IMG/VR virus record: IMGVR_UViG_3300025141_000105 | Location: 1 to 58,173 of that record | Source: a virus | Length of the DNA stretch: 58,173 nucleotides | Reading direction: 5' to 3' (one strand) | Part shown: piece after piece, positions 7,161 through 14,324 of the stretch | How the letters are laid out: each line of letters begins with the position of its first letter | Numbering within the stretch: the first letter of the stretch is position 1 | The notes under the pieces: generated by a model | What the model saw: the letters and a program-made list of their open reading frames with translations, nothing else | Databases searched by the model: none | Told to the model about the DNA's origin: nothing | Program-made: the position numbers and the translations under genes

Positions 7161-7196
7161 TACATAGAGGCCCTCTTTCGGGAGGGCTTTTATGTA
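7161..7196 (+). terminator. Rho-independent terminator before the exonuclease gene
   Basis: GCCCTC (7170-7175) pairs with GAGGGC (7182-7187) around a TTTCGG loop and is followed by TTTTA. An outer TACATA / TATGTA pair (7161-7166 / 7191-7196) extends the structure. It ends the block of genes starting near 5996. The ATG at 7192 lies inside it, which argues against that codon as the exonuclease start. Confidence 0.88.
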
Positions 7197-7209
7197 TTAT
7201 AACAAAAGA

Positions 7210-8019
7210 ATGAAATTAATAAAAGATCACAACTTAACACATCACAACTACTACCAGGATAATGAATATGTATCTAACAGTATGTTGAGCAACCTTACTG
7301 GTAAATCACCAGAATATTTTAGATTTGCGGTAGACAATCCACAACCATCTACACCAGCAATGAAATTTGGATCTGCATTACATATGAATGTATTGCAACC
7401 AGAAGAGTTTAATAAGCACTACGCTGTATCCCCTAAGTTTGACAAAAGAACTAAGCAAGGTAAAGCAGATTACGCAGAATTTGTTAAAAAGAATACATTT
7501 AAAACTGTAATATCAGAACAAGACTATCACTTGATAGAACAAATGACAGAAAAGTTAATGAGAGATGATGACGCTAAGCTTATGCTAACTAATGGTCTTA
7601 AAGAGCAAATTATAGTATGGGAAAATGAAGAGCATGATGTAAAATGTAGAGGTATGCTTGATGTTTACAATAAGGACGCTAATATTATAGTAGATCTTAA
7701 AACTACACAAGATAGCTCTTATTACGGCTTTGCAAGCTCTGTAAGGAAGTTTAAGTACTATAAGCAGGCTGCATTCTATATGGACGCTGTAAGGGCTCAC
7801 GAGTTCTATATTGTAGCTATAGAGAAGAGTCCTCCATTTAGTATAAATATTATACAGATAGGCGATGACCTTTTAGATAAGGGAAGAGAGCTATATAATA
7901 GAGATTTAGAAATCTATAAATATTGTATGGATAATGATTATTGGCCTGGCCAAGGATTTGATTATCTTGACAAGAAATCAGAAAGAAGTATACATATAAT
8001 GAATGAAAACATATTATAA
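7210..8019 (+). CDS. RecE-like exonuclease, PD-(D/E)XK family
   Basis: About 269 residues. I choose the ATG at 7210 (MKLIKDHNL) because the upstream in-frame ATG at 7192 lies within the terminator stem and an A-rich leader precedes 7210. Family features (numbered from 7192) are the SNSMLSNL start, GSALH with His64, GMLDVY with Asp157, VDLKTT with Asp168 and Lys170 (the catalytic DxK), and YYKQAAFY with Gln192. It degrades double-stranded DNA ends to expose strands for the Rad52-type annealing protein at 4475. It overlaps the next gene by one base. Confidence 0.88.
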   Translation: MKLIKDHNLTHHNYYQDNEYVSNSMLSNLTGKSPEYFRFAVDNPQPSTPAMKFGSALHMNVLQPEEFNKHYAVSPKFDKRTKQGKADYAEFVKKNTFKTVISEQDYHLIEQMTEKLMRDDDAKLMLTNGLKEQIIVWENEEHDVKCRGMLDVYNKDANIIVDLKTTQDSSYYGFASSVRKFKYYKQAAFYMDAVRAHEFYIVAIEKSPPFSINIIQIGDDLLDKGRELYNRDLEIYKYCMDNDYWPGQGFDYLDKKSERSIHIMNENIL

Positions 8020-8699
8020 TGAATCCACAATTCAAACAAAAGTTTATAAAATATTTATTTAAACTTATTCCAGCTAACATAAGGAAAGAGTTTGGGGATT
8101 TTGAAATGACAGAATACAATACAGGATATATCAGGATGCATGGAGGTAACGTGCATTCTGTATATCTTATTTGTAGACCTTCTAAGTATTCTGAACTACA
8201 AGGAGAAATATTTGTTAAGTATAAGCACAAAGAAAAAGACTTTATCTATGATAAGATATACTACAGACCTGATGGCTGTAATGAATATAGGTATAACAAA
8301 AACTTTGATATAGATGCTATATATCTTACAGGATACTCTATATTACCTGCTTTAGATTCTATAACTAAAAAACATTTCTTTGATACTTTAAAAGAATGGG
8401 AGCAAGCAGACAATATTCTAAAAGAAACTAATGAATATGTATCTGCATATCAAGTTATTAAAAATAAAGAGAAAGTAAGAATAGCTTATATAATATGTTC
8501 TGATAAAATTACATCAGTAAATGATGAAACACAGAAAATAGTAGATAGTATCACAGAGAATTTTACTATTAAAAATTGTATATACGGCTGTAAAGGAACT
8601 TTAGAAAAAGATAAAGTTATTAAGTCAGACCCTATATACTTAATAGTATATGATAAAAATGCAGAGAACATTGCAAAACAATTAAAAGATAAAAAATGA
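8019..8699 (+). CDS. Hypothetical protein (226 aa)
   Basis: A 226-residue soluble alpha-beta protein, Lys- and Tyr-rich. The C-terminal part (VRIAYIICSDKI ... KSDPIYLIVYDK) looks like alternating strands and helices. It is coupled to the exonuclease gene upstream (TAATG) and the next gene downstream (ATGA), so it is probably expressed with the recombination genes. No family recognised. Confidence 0.7.
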   Translation: MNPQFKQKFIKYLFKLIPANIRKEFGDFEMTEYNTGYIRMHGGNVHSVYLICRPSKYSELQGEIFVKYKHKEKDFIYDKIYYRPDGCNEYRYNKNFDIDAIYLTGYSILPALDSITKKHFFDTLKEWEQADNILKETNEYVSAYQVIKNKEKVRIAYIICSDKITSVNDETQKIVDSITENFTIKNCIYGCKGTLEKDKVIKSDPIYLIVYDKNAENIAKQLKDKK

Positions 8700-9088
8700 A
8701 AAATTCAGTAGTATTTGAAGGGGGTATTGATAAAGTTAGTACCTTAGCAGATGGTAGTTTAAGAGTTTATTTAGGAACTCCTGAACTAACTAACGAAACA
8801 ATGGTAAACTTATTTGGTTTAATTAAGAAGCCTGGTTACGTATTAATATCAACAAACTCTATAAATCAGGATCAAATAGATGCAGTTGAGAAAGCAACTA
8901 CTAACACAGAGTTTAGCGAAAAAACTCCTAGCCAGAGAATGAGAGGGGTAATGTATAAACTATGGGAGAAAACACAACCTAAAACCATGAATGGTGATAC
9001 AGGGCAAATGGAATATATAGATTTTGATTTATTCTACAAAAGACAAATGAATAAAATAATTGATCACTTTAAAACTAAATTAGACTAA
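8696..9088 (+). CDS. Hypothetical protein (130 aa)
   Basis: 130 residues with an N-terminal strand-rich half (SVVFEGGIDKVSTLADGSLRVYLG-type pattern) and a helical C-terminal half. Similar proteins often accompany SSB/exonuclease genes in phages, but I cannot name the family. It is translationally coupled on both sides. Confidence 0.65.
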   Translation: MKNSVVFEGGIDKVSTLADGSLRVYLGTPELTNETMVNLFGLIKKPGYVLISTNSINQDQIDAVEKATTNTEFSEKTPSQRMRGVMYKLWEKTQPKTMNGDTGQMEYIDFDLFYKRQMNKIIDHFKTKLD

Positions 9089-9369
9089 TGACAAAACATA
9101 ATGAACATTATTGGGAGATAGGTAGAAATGGATATATTACAGATACCACTGGAGATAAAAGAATACCTTCATATTATATAGGTAGGTATCATAAATATGA
9201 GGCGCGTAAAGTTGTGGAAGATTTTGATCTTTCCTATAATATTGGTACCTGTGTCACATATTGCCTCCGCAGTAGGAGGAAGCATTCTGATGGGGGAATT
9301 GAAGATATTAAAAAAGCTATAGCTCATTTAGAATTTGAGCTTGAAAGATTAGAAAAATGCAATTCATAA
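9088..9369 (+). CDS. DUF3310-like protein (93 aa)
   Basis: Matches the DUF3310 pattern of phage nucleotide-metabolism-associated proteins. An N-terminal HYWEIG region is followed by YNIGTCVTYCLRSRRK (corresponding to the GNA.KYL.R..K motif) and then IEDIKKAIAHLEFEL (the DL.KA..YL helix). The biochemical role of the family is not established. The stop overlaps the ATG of the next small gene. Confidence 0.7.
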   Translation: MTKHNEHYWEIGRNGYITDTTGDKRIPSYYIGRYHKYEARKVVEDFDLSYNIGTCVTYCLRSRRKHSDGGIEDIKKAIAHLEFELERLEKCNS

Positions 9370-9578
9370 TATTTTCAATTATTATATATATAACTTTTAT
9401 TTTGTTTATACAAACATATAAAGAGATTAAAAAAAATCAAAATAAAGAATTAATTAAAAACATGGAAAAATATGCCAAAAAAGAGAAAATTAAACAGCAA
9501 AAATCCAAAGTATATAGACAAAAGCAAATTAAAAGAGAAAGTGGAAAAAAGAAAAGAACTTGCATGTACCACATCTAA
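9357..9578 (+). CDS. Small membrane-anchored basic protein (73 aa)
   Basis: It starts within the end of the DUF3310-like gene. Residues 1-20 (MQFIIFSIIIYITFILFIQT) form a clear membrane segment, followed by a long Lys/Gln-rich tail. From 9472 on it shares its DNA with another open frame (9472-9612) that looks more gene-like. The N-terminal half is therefore credible, while the last third could be an overlap or the result of a frameshift. Confidence 0.5.
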   Translation: MQFIIFSIIIYITFILFIQTYKEIKKNQNKELIKNMEKYAKKEKIKQQKSKVYRQKQIKRESGKKKRTCMYHI

Positions 9579-9612
9579 TGGGGTAAAAGTATATAAAGTT
9601 TGGTATGAATAG
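9472..9612 (+). CDS. Small basic protein in an overlapping frame (46 aa)
   Basis: An ATG at 9472 opens 46 codons beginning MPKKRKLNSK and ending GVKVYKVWYE before TAG at 9610-9612. The end of the product looks like a folded beta strand rather than a random frame, and the stop overlaps the ATG of the next small gene at 9605 by 8 bases. It overlaps the gene at 9357-9578 in another frame. Function unknown. Confidence 0.5.
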   Translation: MPKKRKLNSKNPKYIDKSKLKEKVEKRKELACTTSNGVKVYKVWYE

Positions 9613-9709
9613 AGATAGACAAAATAAAGATTCAATGCTATTTTTAATAGTAGGTTATATAGGATTAGTTGCTTTAATAATAGGTTTAGTAATAGGAAGA
9701 TTAATATAA
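9605..9709 (+). CDS. Single-pass membrane peptide (34 aa)
   Basis: ATG at 9605, 34 codons, TAA at 9707-9709. A charged start (MNRDRQNKDS) is followed by one strongly hydrophobic segment with GY and GL turns and an Arg at the end. It is one of three small membrane proteins in a row (with 9357 and 9722). Function unknown. Confidence 0.55.
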   Translation: MNRDRQNKDSMLFLIVGYIGLVALIIGLVIGRLI

Positions 9710-9721
9710 ATAATATTTAAT

Positions 9722-9922
9722 ATGGATGAAATTATAAGTTTAAGTATTATTGCATTTGTTTTAGTGGTTGGTTTTATAATAGGAGCTATATTTGCTGTAA
9801 TTGTAAATGCAAAAGAAAATAAATCCTTGACAAAAGAGATTGATAAGTTTAGAGATTTATATTTTGAAGAAATGGATAAATGGAAAAATAAATATGATGA
9901 TGATGATTATGAAGCATATTAA
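9722..9922 (+). CDS. Small membrane protein with charged tail (66 aa)
   Basis: One N-terminal membrane segment (about residues 4-29, ISLSIIAFVLVVGFIIG-type) is followed by a charged coiled-coil-like tail ending in Asp repeats. An A-rich leader precedes the ATG. Its end overlaps the next gene in another frame. No family recognised. Confidence 0.65.
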   Translation: MDEIISLSIIAFVLVVGFIIGAIFAVIVNAKENKSLTKEIDKFRDLYFEEMDKWKNKYDDDDYEAY

Positions 9923-10052
9923 AGAAAAATTAATATATTTACTACATAGAATAGGATTTCATAATTCTAATTGTAGAAGAAGAATATATACTACAGAACA
10001 AGATTGTTTATGTTTAATAACGGGGAATACCCATAAAAAATTTCAATTATGA
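9909..10052 (+). CDS. Small Cys/His-containing protein (47 aa)
   Basis: I take the ATG at 9909 (MKHIKEKLIYLL), the last of several in-frame ATGs at 9894-9909. The protein has His and Cys residues (LHRIGFHNSNCRRR, then DCLCL) that could bind a metal. The stop overlaps the GroES-like gene (ATGA). Earlier in-frame starts would add a run of Met from the preceding gene. Function unknown. Confidence 0.5.
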   Translation: MKHIKEKLIYLLHRIGFHNSNCRRRIYTTEQDCLCLITGNTHKKFQL

Positions 10053-10309
10053 TAAAAGCAGTAGGGCTAAGAGTAATAATACGTCCAGATAAACCAGAAG
10101 AAGTAACAGATTCAGGAATTATATTAACCGAAGTATTGCCAGACATACCTGATAGAGGAATTGTAGTTTCCACAGGGAATAAAGTTAAGGAGCTTAAAGA
10201 AGGTGACTACGTTATATTTGATCCGATGGGGATAAATCCTATCACACATGATAACGAAGAATATTTTTTATTCTATGAGGCCCAAATATTAGCTAAAATA
10301 AAAGAATAA
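10049..10309 (+). CDS. GroES-like co-chaperonin
   Basis: 86 residues matching Cpn10/GroES: the start IKAVGLRVIIRPDKPEE, the mobile-loop region DSGIILTE (about 28-35), the RGIVVSTGNKV strand, and the VKELKEGDYVIFDP block followed by ILAKI at the C-terminus. No GroEL partner gene is visible, so it would cap the host GroEL, as phage co-chaperonins such as T4 gp31 do for capsid folding. It lies at the end of the early arm, near the late genes. Confidence 0.85.
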   Translation: MIKAVGLRVIIRPDKPEEVTDSGIILTEVLPDIPDRGIVVSTGNKVKELKEGDYVIFDPMGINPITHDNEEYFLFYEAQILAKIKE

Positions 10310-10310
10310 T

Positions 10311-10526
10311 ATGGCATTTCTAAAACACTTAAAATCATATGATCATGAAGAAAACACAAGGTGGATTGTAAAATATGATAAAAAAGGATTAGTAAGAGAG
10401 GTTAAGCAAATATATAAACCATCAGAATATTATTCCTTCAATAAACATAAAGGTAAAAATGCAAGACCTTTACATAATAAAAATGTTCTTATTAAGATTC
10501 TAGAAGACGATAAAACTAAACGTTAA
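10311..10526 (+). CDS. Hypothetical basic protein (71 aa)
   Basis: A 71-residue, very basic protein (many Lys, His, Tyr) starting one base after the co-chaperonin stop. It is the last + strand gene, and its final codons overlap the last codons of the - strand metallophosphoesterase gene by 11 bases. No family recognised; possibly nucleic-acid binding from its charge. Confidence 0.65.
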   Translation: MAFLKHLKSYDHEENTRWIVKYDKKGLVREVKQIYKPSEYYSFNKHKGKNARPLHNKNVLIKILEDDKTKR

Positions 10527-10540
10527 CATTATAGTTTAGT
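10515..10540. terminator. Inverted repeat at the convergent gene ends
   Basis: ACTAAAC (10515-10521) and GTTTAGT (10534-10540) are perfect complements around a 12-base loop containing GTTAAC. The structure sits where the early and late transcription units meet and overlaps both stop codons. The stem is AT-rich and lacks a good T run, so termination on both strands is possible but weakly supported. Confidence 0.35.
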
Positions 10541-11799
10541 ATACCTTGTAAGCCGTTTTGCCTACTATATATAAAAGCTTGAGCTTTCTTTATATTACCG
10601 ATAAAACCTTTACTATCATGCCAATAATCTGTTGCAGACATAGATGAAAGATTTCTAACAGTTATACCGTTAAGCTCTTCTATAGCCTGCAGCTTCATGG
10701 CTTTATTAGTATGGTAATGACCTCTATGAACTTCCACATATACAGTATCACTCCATAAGTTTTTAAATCTTTGAGCTATAATTCCAGGAAGACTTGCTAT
10801 CTTAGGCCCATCACCATGATCAGATATAATAAGGTTGTTACCATAAGGCAATGCCTTCATTAAACAATCATTATTATCTACCTTAACATTTTTATTGTTA
10901 TCATAATAAAGCTCTAGTGTATCGCCTAAATGCATAACTGATTCTCTATCATGATTACCTGGTATTACCATAACATGAACATCAGCTACTTCAGATAGTA
11001 TATCAATAGCTTTAATCATAAGCTTTCTAGCTTGTCTATACATATCTATATGGTAATCTGAATTAAATTGAGGGGTTCCTCTTGTTGTCGCAGGTACAGG
11101 CCAATCTCTGTCTGAATTTAATAAATCGTGCCCTACGATAAAAAGTATCTTATCTATGTAATACCCTTGTGCTCTATATAATAAGTGCTCTATCGCGCTT
11201 AAAAGACGTTCTTCAGCTATATCCATACTATACTTATCTCCTTTTATACCAATCTTACCTAAATGTAAATCAAAAGCTGATATCTCTAATAAATGTAAAT
11301 CATTTCTGTCATCAGGTCTTTTTCTTTTAATTTTTGAAACCTTAGGAGATAAATTACGTAAGTCTTCAATAAGTTGCTGTTTAACTAATTTTATATTAAG
11401 CTCAGGTTCTATTCTTTTTAAGAAGGCTTTAGTCCTAAACATAGTTACTGTTACTGGATTTCTGTCATTATCAAATCCTGTTACTTCATATGTTCCTATA
11501 TCATATTTAGCTACTTCCCAATTATCTAAATCAACTTGACAAGCCGCTAATAAATCCTCTAAAGATTTTACTCTAGTGCAATTCTCAGCAGTTAAAATAG
11601 CATCTGTTTTAGTTTCTTGAAAACTAATAACTTCCTTTTCTTTAGGCTCTGTGTCTGGGTTTTTCTTTCTAAGGTTTCGGGCAACAGTTCTTATTTGCTC
11701 GTAATTAGTGCCAAATTTTTTAGCTGTGTCTGCGTATTTACTACGCATTAAGTGAGGGTTACTTAATAAATATTCCCTAATTTCATCATTTAAAGACAT
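10516..11799 (-). CDS. Calcineurin-like metallophosphoesterase with N-terminal HTH
   Basis: 427 residues. Residues 1-50 look like a winged-helix/HTH (YADTAKKFGTNYEQIRTVARNLRKK). The C-terminal half has the full metallophosphoesterase set: DLHLG (Asp177, His179), GHD (223-225, standing for GD), GNHD (281-284), SDHGD (His328) and GHYHT (360-363). The pattern resembles SbcD/Mre11-like enzymes, so DNA end processing is plausible, but the substrate is not shown. It is the last gene of the leftward late unit. Confidence 0.85.
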   Translation of the reverse strand: MSLNDEIREYLLSNPHLMRSKYADTAKKFGTNYEQIRTVARNLRKKNPDTEPKEKEVISFQETKTDAILTAENCTRVKSLEDLLAACQVDLDNWEVAKYDIGTYEVTGFDNDRNPVTVTMFRTKAFLKRIEPELNIKLVKQQLIEDLRNLSPKVSKIKRKRPDDRNDLHLLEISAFDLHLGKIGIKGDKYSMDIAEERLLSAIEHLLYRAQGYYIDKILFIVGHDLLNSDRDWPVPATTRGTPQFNSDYHIDMYRQARKLMIKAIDILSEVADVHVMVIPGNHDRESVMHLGDTLELYYDNNKNVKVDNNDCLMKALPYGNNLIISDHGDGPKIASLPGIIAQRFKNLWSDTVYVEVHRGHYHTNKAMKLQAIEELNGITVRNLSSMSATDYWHDSKGFIGNIKKAQAFIYSRQNGLQGILNYNVNV

Positions 11800-11810
11800 T
11801 TTATATTTTG

Positions 11811-12062
11811 TTAATTATCATTAATACCAAATCCATGTTGGCTTATCAGTGATAAATTTACAGGAACTATCTTACCCTTCTTACGACCTCCTTTTAACTT
11901 ATTAACTGCTTTATTAACAATTTTTTTGTTAGTAAAAATCTCTCCTTTATTATGTCCCTTAACAATAAAGTTATTTAATATATATTTCTTTTTATTACCA
12001 TCAATAAAAATCCATTTTGATAGCCAGATAGGGATATTATATCTTTTAGTAGGATTATCCAA
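11811..12062 (-). CDS. Hypothetical basic protein (83 aa)
   Basis: An 83-residue, strongly basic protein with an N-terminal aromatic segment (IPIWLSKWIFIDG) and a Lys/Gly-rich centre (KLKGGRKKGKIVPVN). Its start overlaps the end of the upstream gene by 8 bases, so it is translated with the structural genes. No family recognised. Confidence 0.6.
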   Translation of the reverse strand: MDNPTKRYNIPIWLSKWIFIDGNKKKYILNNFIVKGHNKGEIFTNKKIVNKAVNKLKGGRKKGKIVPVNLSLISQHGFGINDN

Positions 12063-12645
12063 CTAAGAAAGTAAATGTTACTCCTAAATCATCTGCCACA
12101 CTCGCTACTCCATAAAAGTATATTTTTTTATCTATATTTTCAAAACCTTGACATAATTCGTATAGATTAAGACCTGTATTGCTGTTAATAGTTGACGACA
12201 CTATTCTATATAATCTATCATCATATGTATCGTCTTCTTTTATTCTTAAATTTTCTATTTCTTCTACAGGATATAAACTCCAAAATAAATTTATGTTGCT
12301 TGACGTTCCTGATATGTGTTGGTAATTAATTATTATATTATTTAATTTTTCACCAGAATTTAAAGTAAATAAATTTTGTATTGTACCTGGAGCTGTTAAA
12401 TTGTAGCCTGCAATTTTCCCGCTTAAAATATTAGCAGACATACTGTTAGTAGCAGGAATCTTCGTCCCTATAACATTTGTATTATTACGAGCTTCTTGTG
12501 TAGCTATAGCTTGAAGTTGAGATGTATTTAGATTGATAGAGCTTCCATCCGAGCTTCTCTCAATAAGATCAGCTTTAGGATTTCTTTGAATAATAGGTGT
12601 TGTTCTAGTACTCTTGGCTTTGTATTTATCTTTAATTATTGGCAT
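12055..12645 (-). CDS. Probable structural protein (196 aa)
   Basis: 196 residues. The first 60 are low-complexity, Asn/Thr/Ser-rich. The rest (about 85-196) is beta-rich with SSNINLFWSLYPVEEIE and ends in a hydrophobic VTFTFLVG strand. It lies beside the fibre-like gene at 12676 and has its own promoter whose -7 element abuts the ATG. A virion surface role is inferred from composition and position only. Confidence 0.6.
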   Translation of the reverse strand: MPIIKDKYKAKSTRTTPIIQRNPKADLIERSSDGSSINLNTSQLQAIATQEARNNTNVIGTKIPATNSMSANILSGKIAGYNLTAPGTIQNLFTLNSGEKLNNIIINYQHISGTSSNINLFWSLYPVEEIENLRIKEDDTYDDRLYRIVSSTINSNTGLNLYELCQGFENIDKKIYFYGVASVADDLGVTFTFLVG

Positions 12646-12649
12646 ATTG

Positions 12650-12657
12650 CAAATTTA
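12650..12657 (-). promoter_or_regulatory. -7 element TAAATTTG abutting the ATG at 12645
   Basis: On the - strand TAAATTTG is followed by CAAT and the ATG at 12645, the same layout as at 5984-5996. It lies in the 30-base gap after the fibre-like gene. A leader of zero to a few bases is expected. No -33 TTTG seen. Confidence 0.6.
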
Positions 12658-12675
12658 ATAAAATTATTTTATTTA

Positions 12676-13827
12676 TTATCCAGCTGAAATTTTAAGAGTA
12701 TTACTATCATTCCATAATTGCCCAGCATTAGATGGATCTGATGTTGGTAGATTAGCCATCATAATAACATCTCCGATTACGGTTAAATCCCCAGCGACAG
12801 TTGTTGTTGAAGCCGCTCCAGCAGCTATGGTAACATTCACTTCTCCATCTGTAGTATTATCAGATCCTTCTATAAGTAAACCAGTAGTTAATCCAGTAGC
12901 AGTTCCATTACTTTCGGCAATTTTAAAACTCATTTTACCAGCTTCATCTGTATCATCAACCTCTAAGGCTTGAACAATAATATTACCATAATTAATAACT
13001 TCTTCCGCATCGTTTTCTCCATAAAAGTCAATAGAACCTACCTTATCACCATTTACAGCACTAGCACCTCTATTTTTGTAAAATTGCAGGGAACCAGCAT
13101 TTGTGTCATTAGCATTATTTCTTATCTGAACAAGTGGCCTACTAGCAGTACTGGAACTAAAAGAATGAGTAGTACCATTTACTAATAAATTACCAGCAAC
13201 AGTTGTTGTTGAAGCAGCTCCGTTAGCAATAGTAACATCTACTTGACCATCTGTAGCATGTTCGCCTTCTAGTATTAATCCAGGAGCTAAACCTGTGTTT
13301 AATCCGTCGCTTTCAGCCACAGATAAAGTTAACTTACCAGCTTCATCAGTATCATCAGCTTCAGATACATGAGCTCTAATTTCTGCGAAATCAATTTGCT
13401 CTTGTGCTGTATTATCACCCGCAAATGTAATTATCCCTATAGTATCACCATCCGCCCCAGCTGCACCCTTATCTTTAGTAAGTTGAAGTTGACTTGCTTT
13501 GTTGTCGGAGTTAGTGTTTTTTATTTCTACAACTGGTTTTTGAGAGGTCGCAGATTCAATAGTAAAATTATCACCATCAAATGTAAGATTAGCTTCAGAT
13601 GTTATTGTGCCATCACCATCATCTGTTAATAGTTGATTATTAGCTCCATCTACACCAACACTATGAAGGTCTGTAACACCAAGCCCACTATCTTTTACTA
13701 TTTTATTATTAGAATCTAGACCAAGATTACCACCACTAGCTATTGTACCAGTAGATACATCTTCTAAATAGACGTCACTACGAAATCTAGATATAAAATC
13801 CCATATATGTTGTCCTATCCATTTCAT
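12676..13827 (-). CDS. Fibre-like structural protein with internal duplication (383 aa)
   Basis: 383 residues, starting MKWIGQHIWDFISRF and then a GGNLGLDSNNKIVKDSG segment that I associate with phage fibre-like and trimeric stalk proteins. Two copies of a ~133-residue unit follow (about 90-220 and 223-355), sharing PV/LVQIKN, the DTDEAGKM/L block, GL.TGL.L/IEG and the AASTTTVAG ending. The repeat is also visible in the DNA at an offset of 399-402 bases. Low Cys and high Thr/Ala/Gly fit a beta-solenoid or fibre. Likely a tail or head fibre subunit. Confidence 0.65.
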   Translation of the reverse strand: MKWIGQHIWDFISRFRSDVYLEDVSTGTIASGGNLGLDSNNKIVKDSGLGVTDLHSVGVDGANNQLLTDDGDGTITSEANLTFDGDNFTIESATSQKPVVEIKNTNSDNKASQLQLTKDKGAAGADGDTIGIITFAGDNTAQEQIDFAEIRAHVSEADDTDEAGKLTLSVAESDGLNTGLAPGLILEGEHATDGQVDVTIANGAASTTTVAGNLLVNGTTHSFSSSTASRPLVQIRNNANDTNAGSLQFYKNRGASAVNGDKVGSIDFYGENDAEEVINYGNIIVQALEVDDTDEAGKMSFKIAESNGTATGLTTGLLIEGSDNTTDGEVNVTIAAGAASTTTVAGDLTVIGDVIMMANLPTSDPSNAGQLWNDSNTLKISAG

Positions 13828-13832
13828 AGTAA

Positions 13833-14312
13833 TTAATTAGTTAACCCATCAAAATCTACATACTCAATAGTTACTTCTTGATTTAATTCTAAAGCTTTAG
13901 CAATATCTGGATATATTCTCTTGTACGCATTAACGGACTTTCCAATGAAGCCATCTTTGATGATGATATTGTTTTCCTGCGAATCACCCACAAGTAAACA
14001 TCCAGCAGAATGCTCATCAGTATTACCAGTATGTATAAGGATATATTCAAAATTCGGGACATTAGTAACGTGTAGCATTCCTTTATGAAATCTGCCATAT
14101 TTATTTTTGTATTTATTATGAAAACCACCTTCAGTTCTTAATTCAATTTTATAAGTTCCAGCGGGTACTCTAGTTTCACCTCTAACCTTTAAAGCTCTTT
14201 TTTCATCTTCTAGTGTATAACATAAGAATTTTAAACCAAGGTCTCCATCTAAAAAAAGTAAGCCAGAAGTACTATCCTCCTGGCTACTAAATCTTAATAC
14301 TTTAAGTTTCAT
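13833..14312 (-). CDS. DUF5675 protein, probable lysis enzyme
   Basis: 159 residues matching DUF5675: the start LKVLRFSSQEDSTSGLLFLDG, the CYTLEDEKR block, VPAGTYKIELR (about 49-59), then ILIHTGNTDEHSAGCLLVG with His94, His101 and Cys105. The His/Cys arrangement resembles L,D-transpeptidase (YkuD-type) sites (HG...S.GC). DUF5675 genes often sit beside phage holins, as here (holin at 15446). A role in peptidoglycan cleavage is plausible but not proven; no classical endolysin is visible in this region. Confidence 0.7.
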   Translation of the reverse strand: MKLKVLRFSSQEDSTSGLLFLDGDLGLKFLCYTLEDEKRALKVRGETRVPAGTYKIELRTEGGFHNKYKNKYGRFHKGMLHVTNVPNFEYILIHTGNTDEHSAGCLLVGDSQENNIIIKDGFIGKSVNAYKRIYPDIAKALELNQEVTIEYVDFDGLTN

Positions 14313-14324
14313 GTTTTATTTATA

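Noticed and set aside
7192-7209. ATG at 7192 as start of the exonuclease
   Set aside because: It lies within the terminator hairpin; the ATG at 7210 has a normal A-rich leader.
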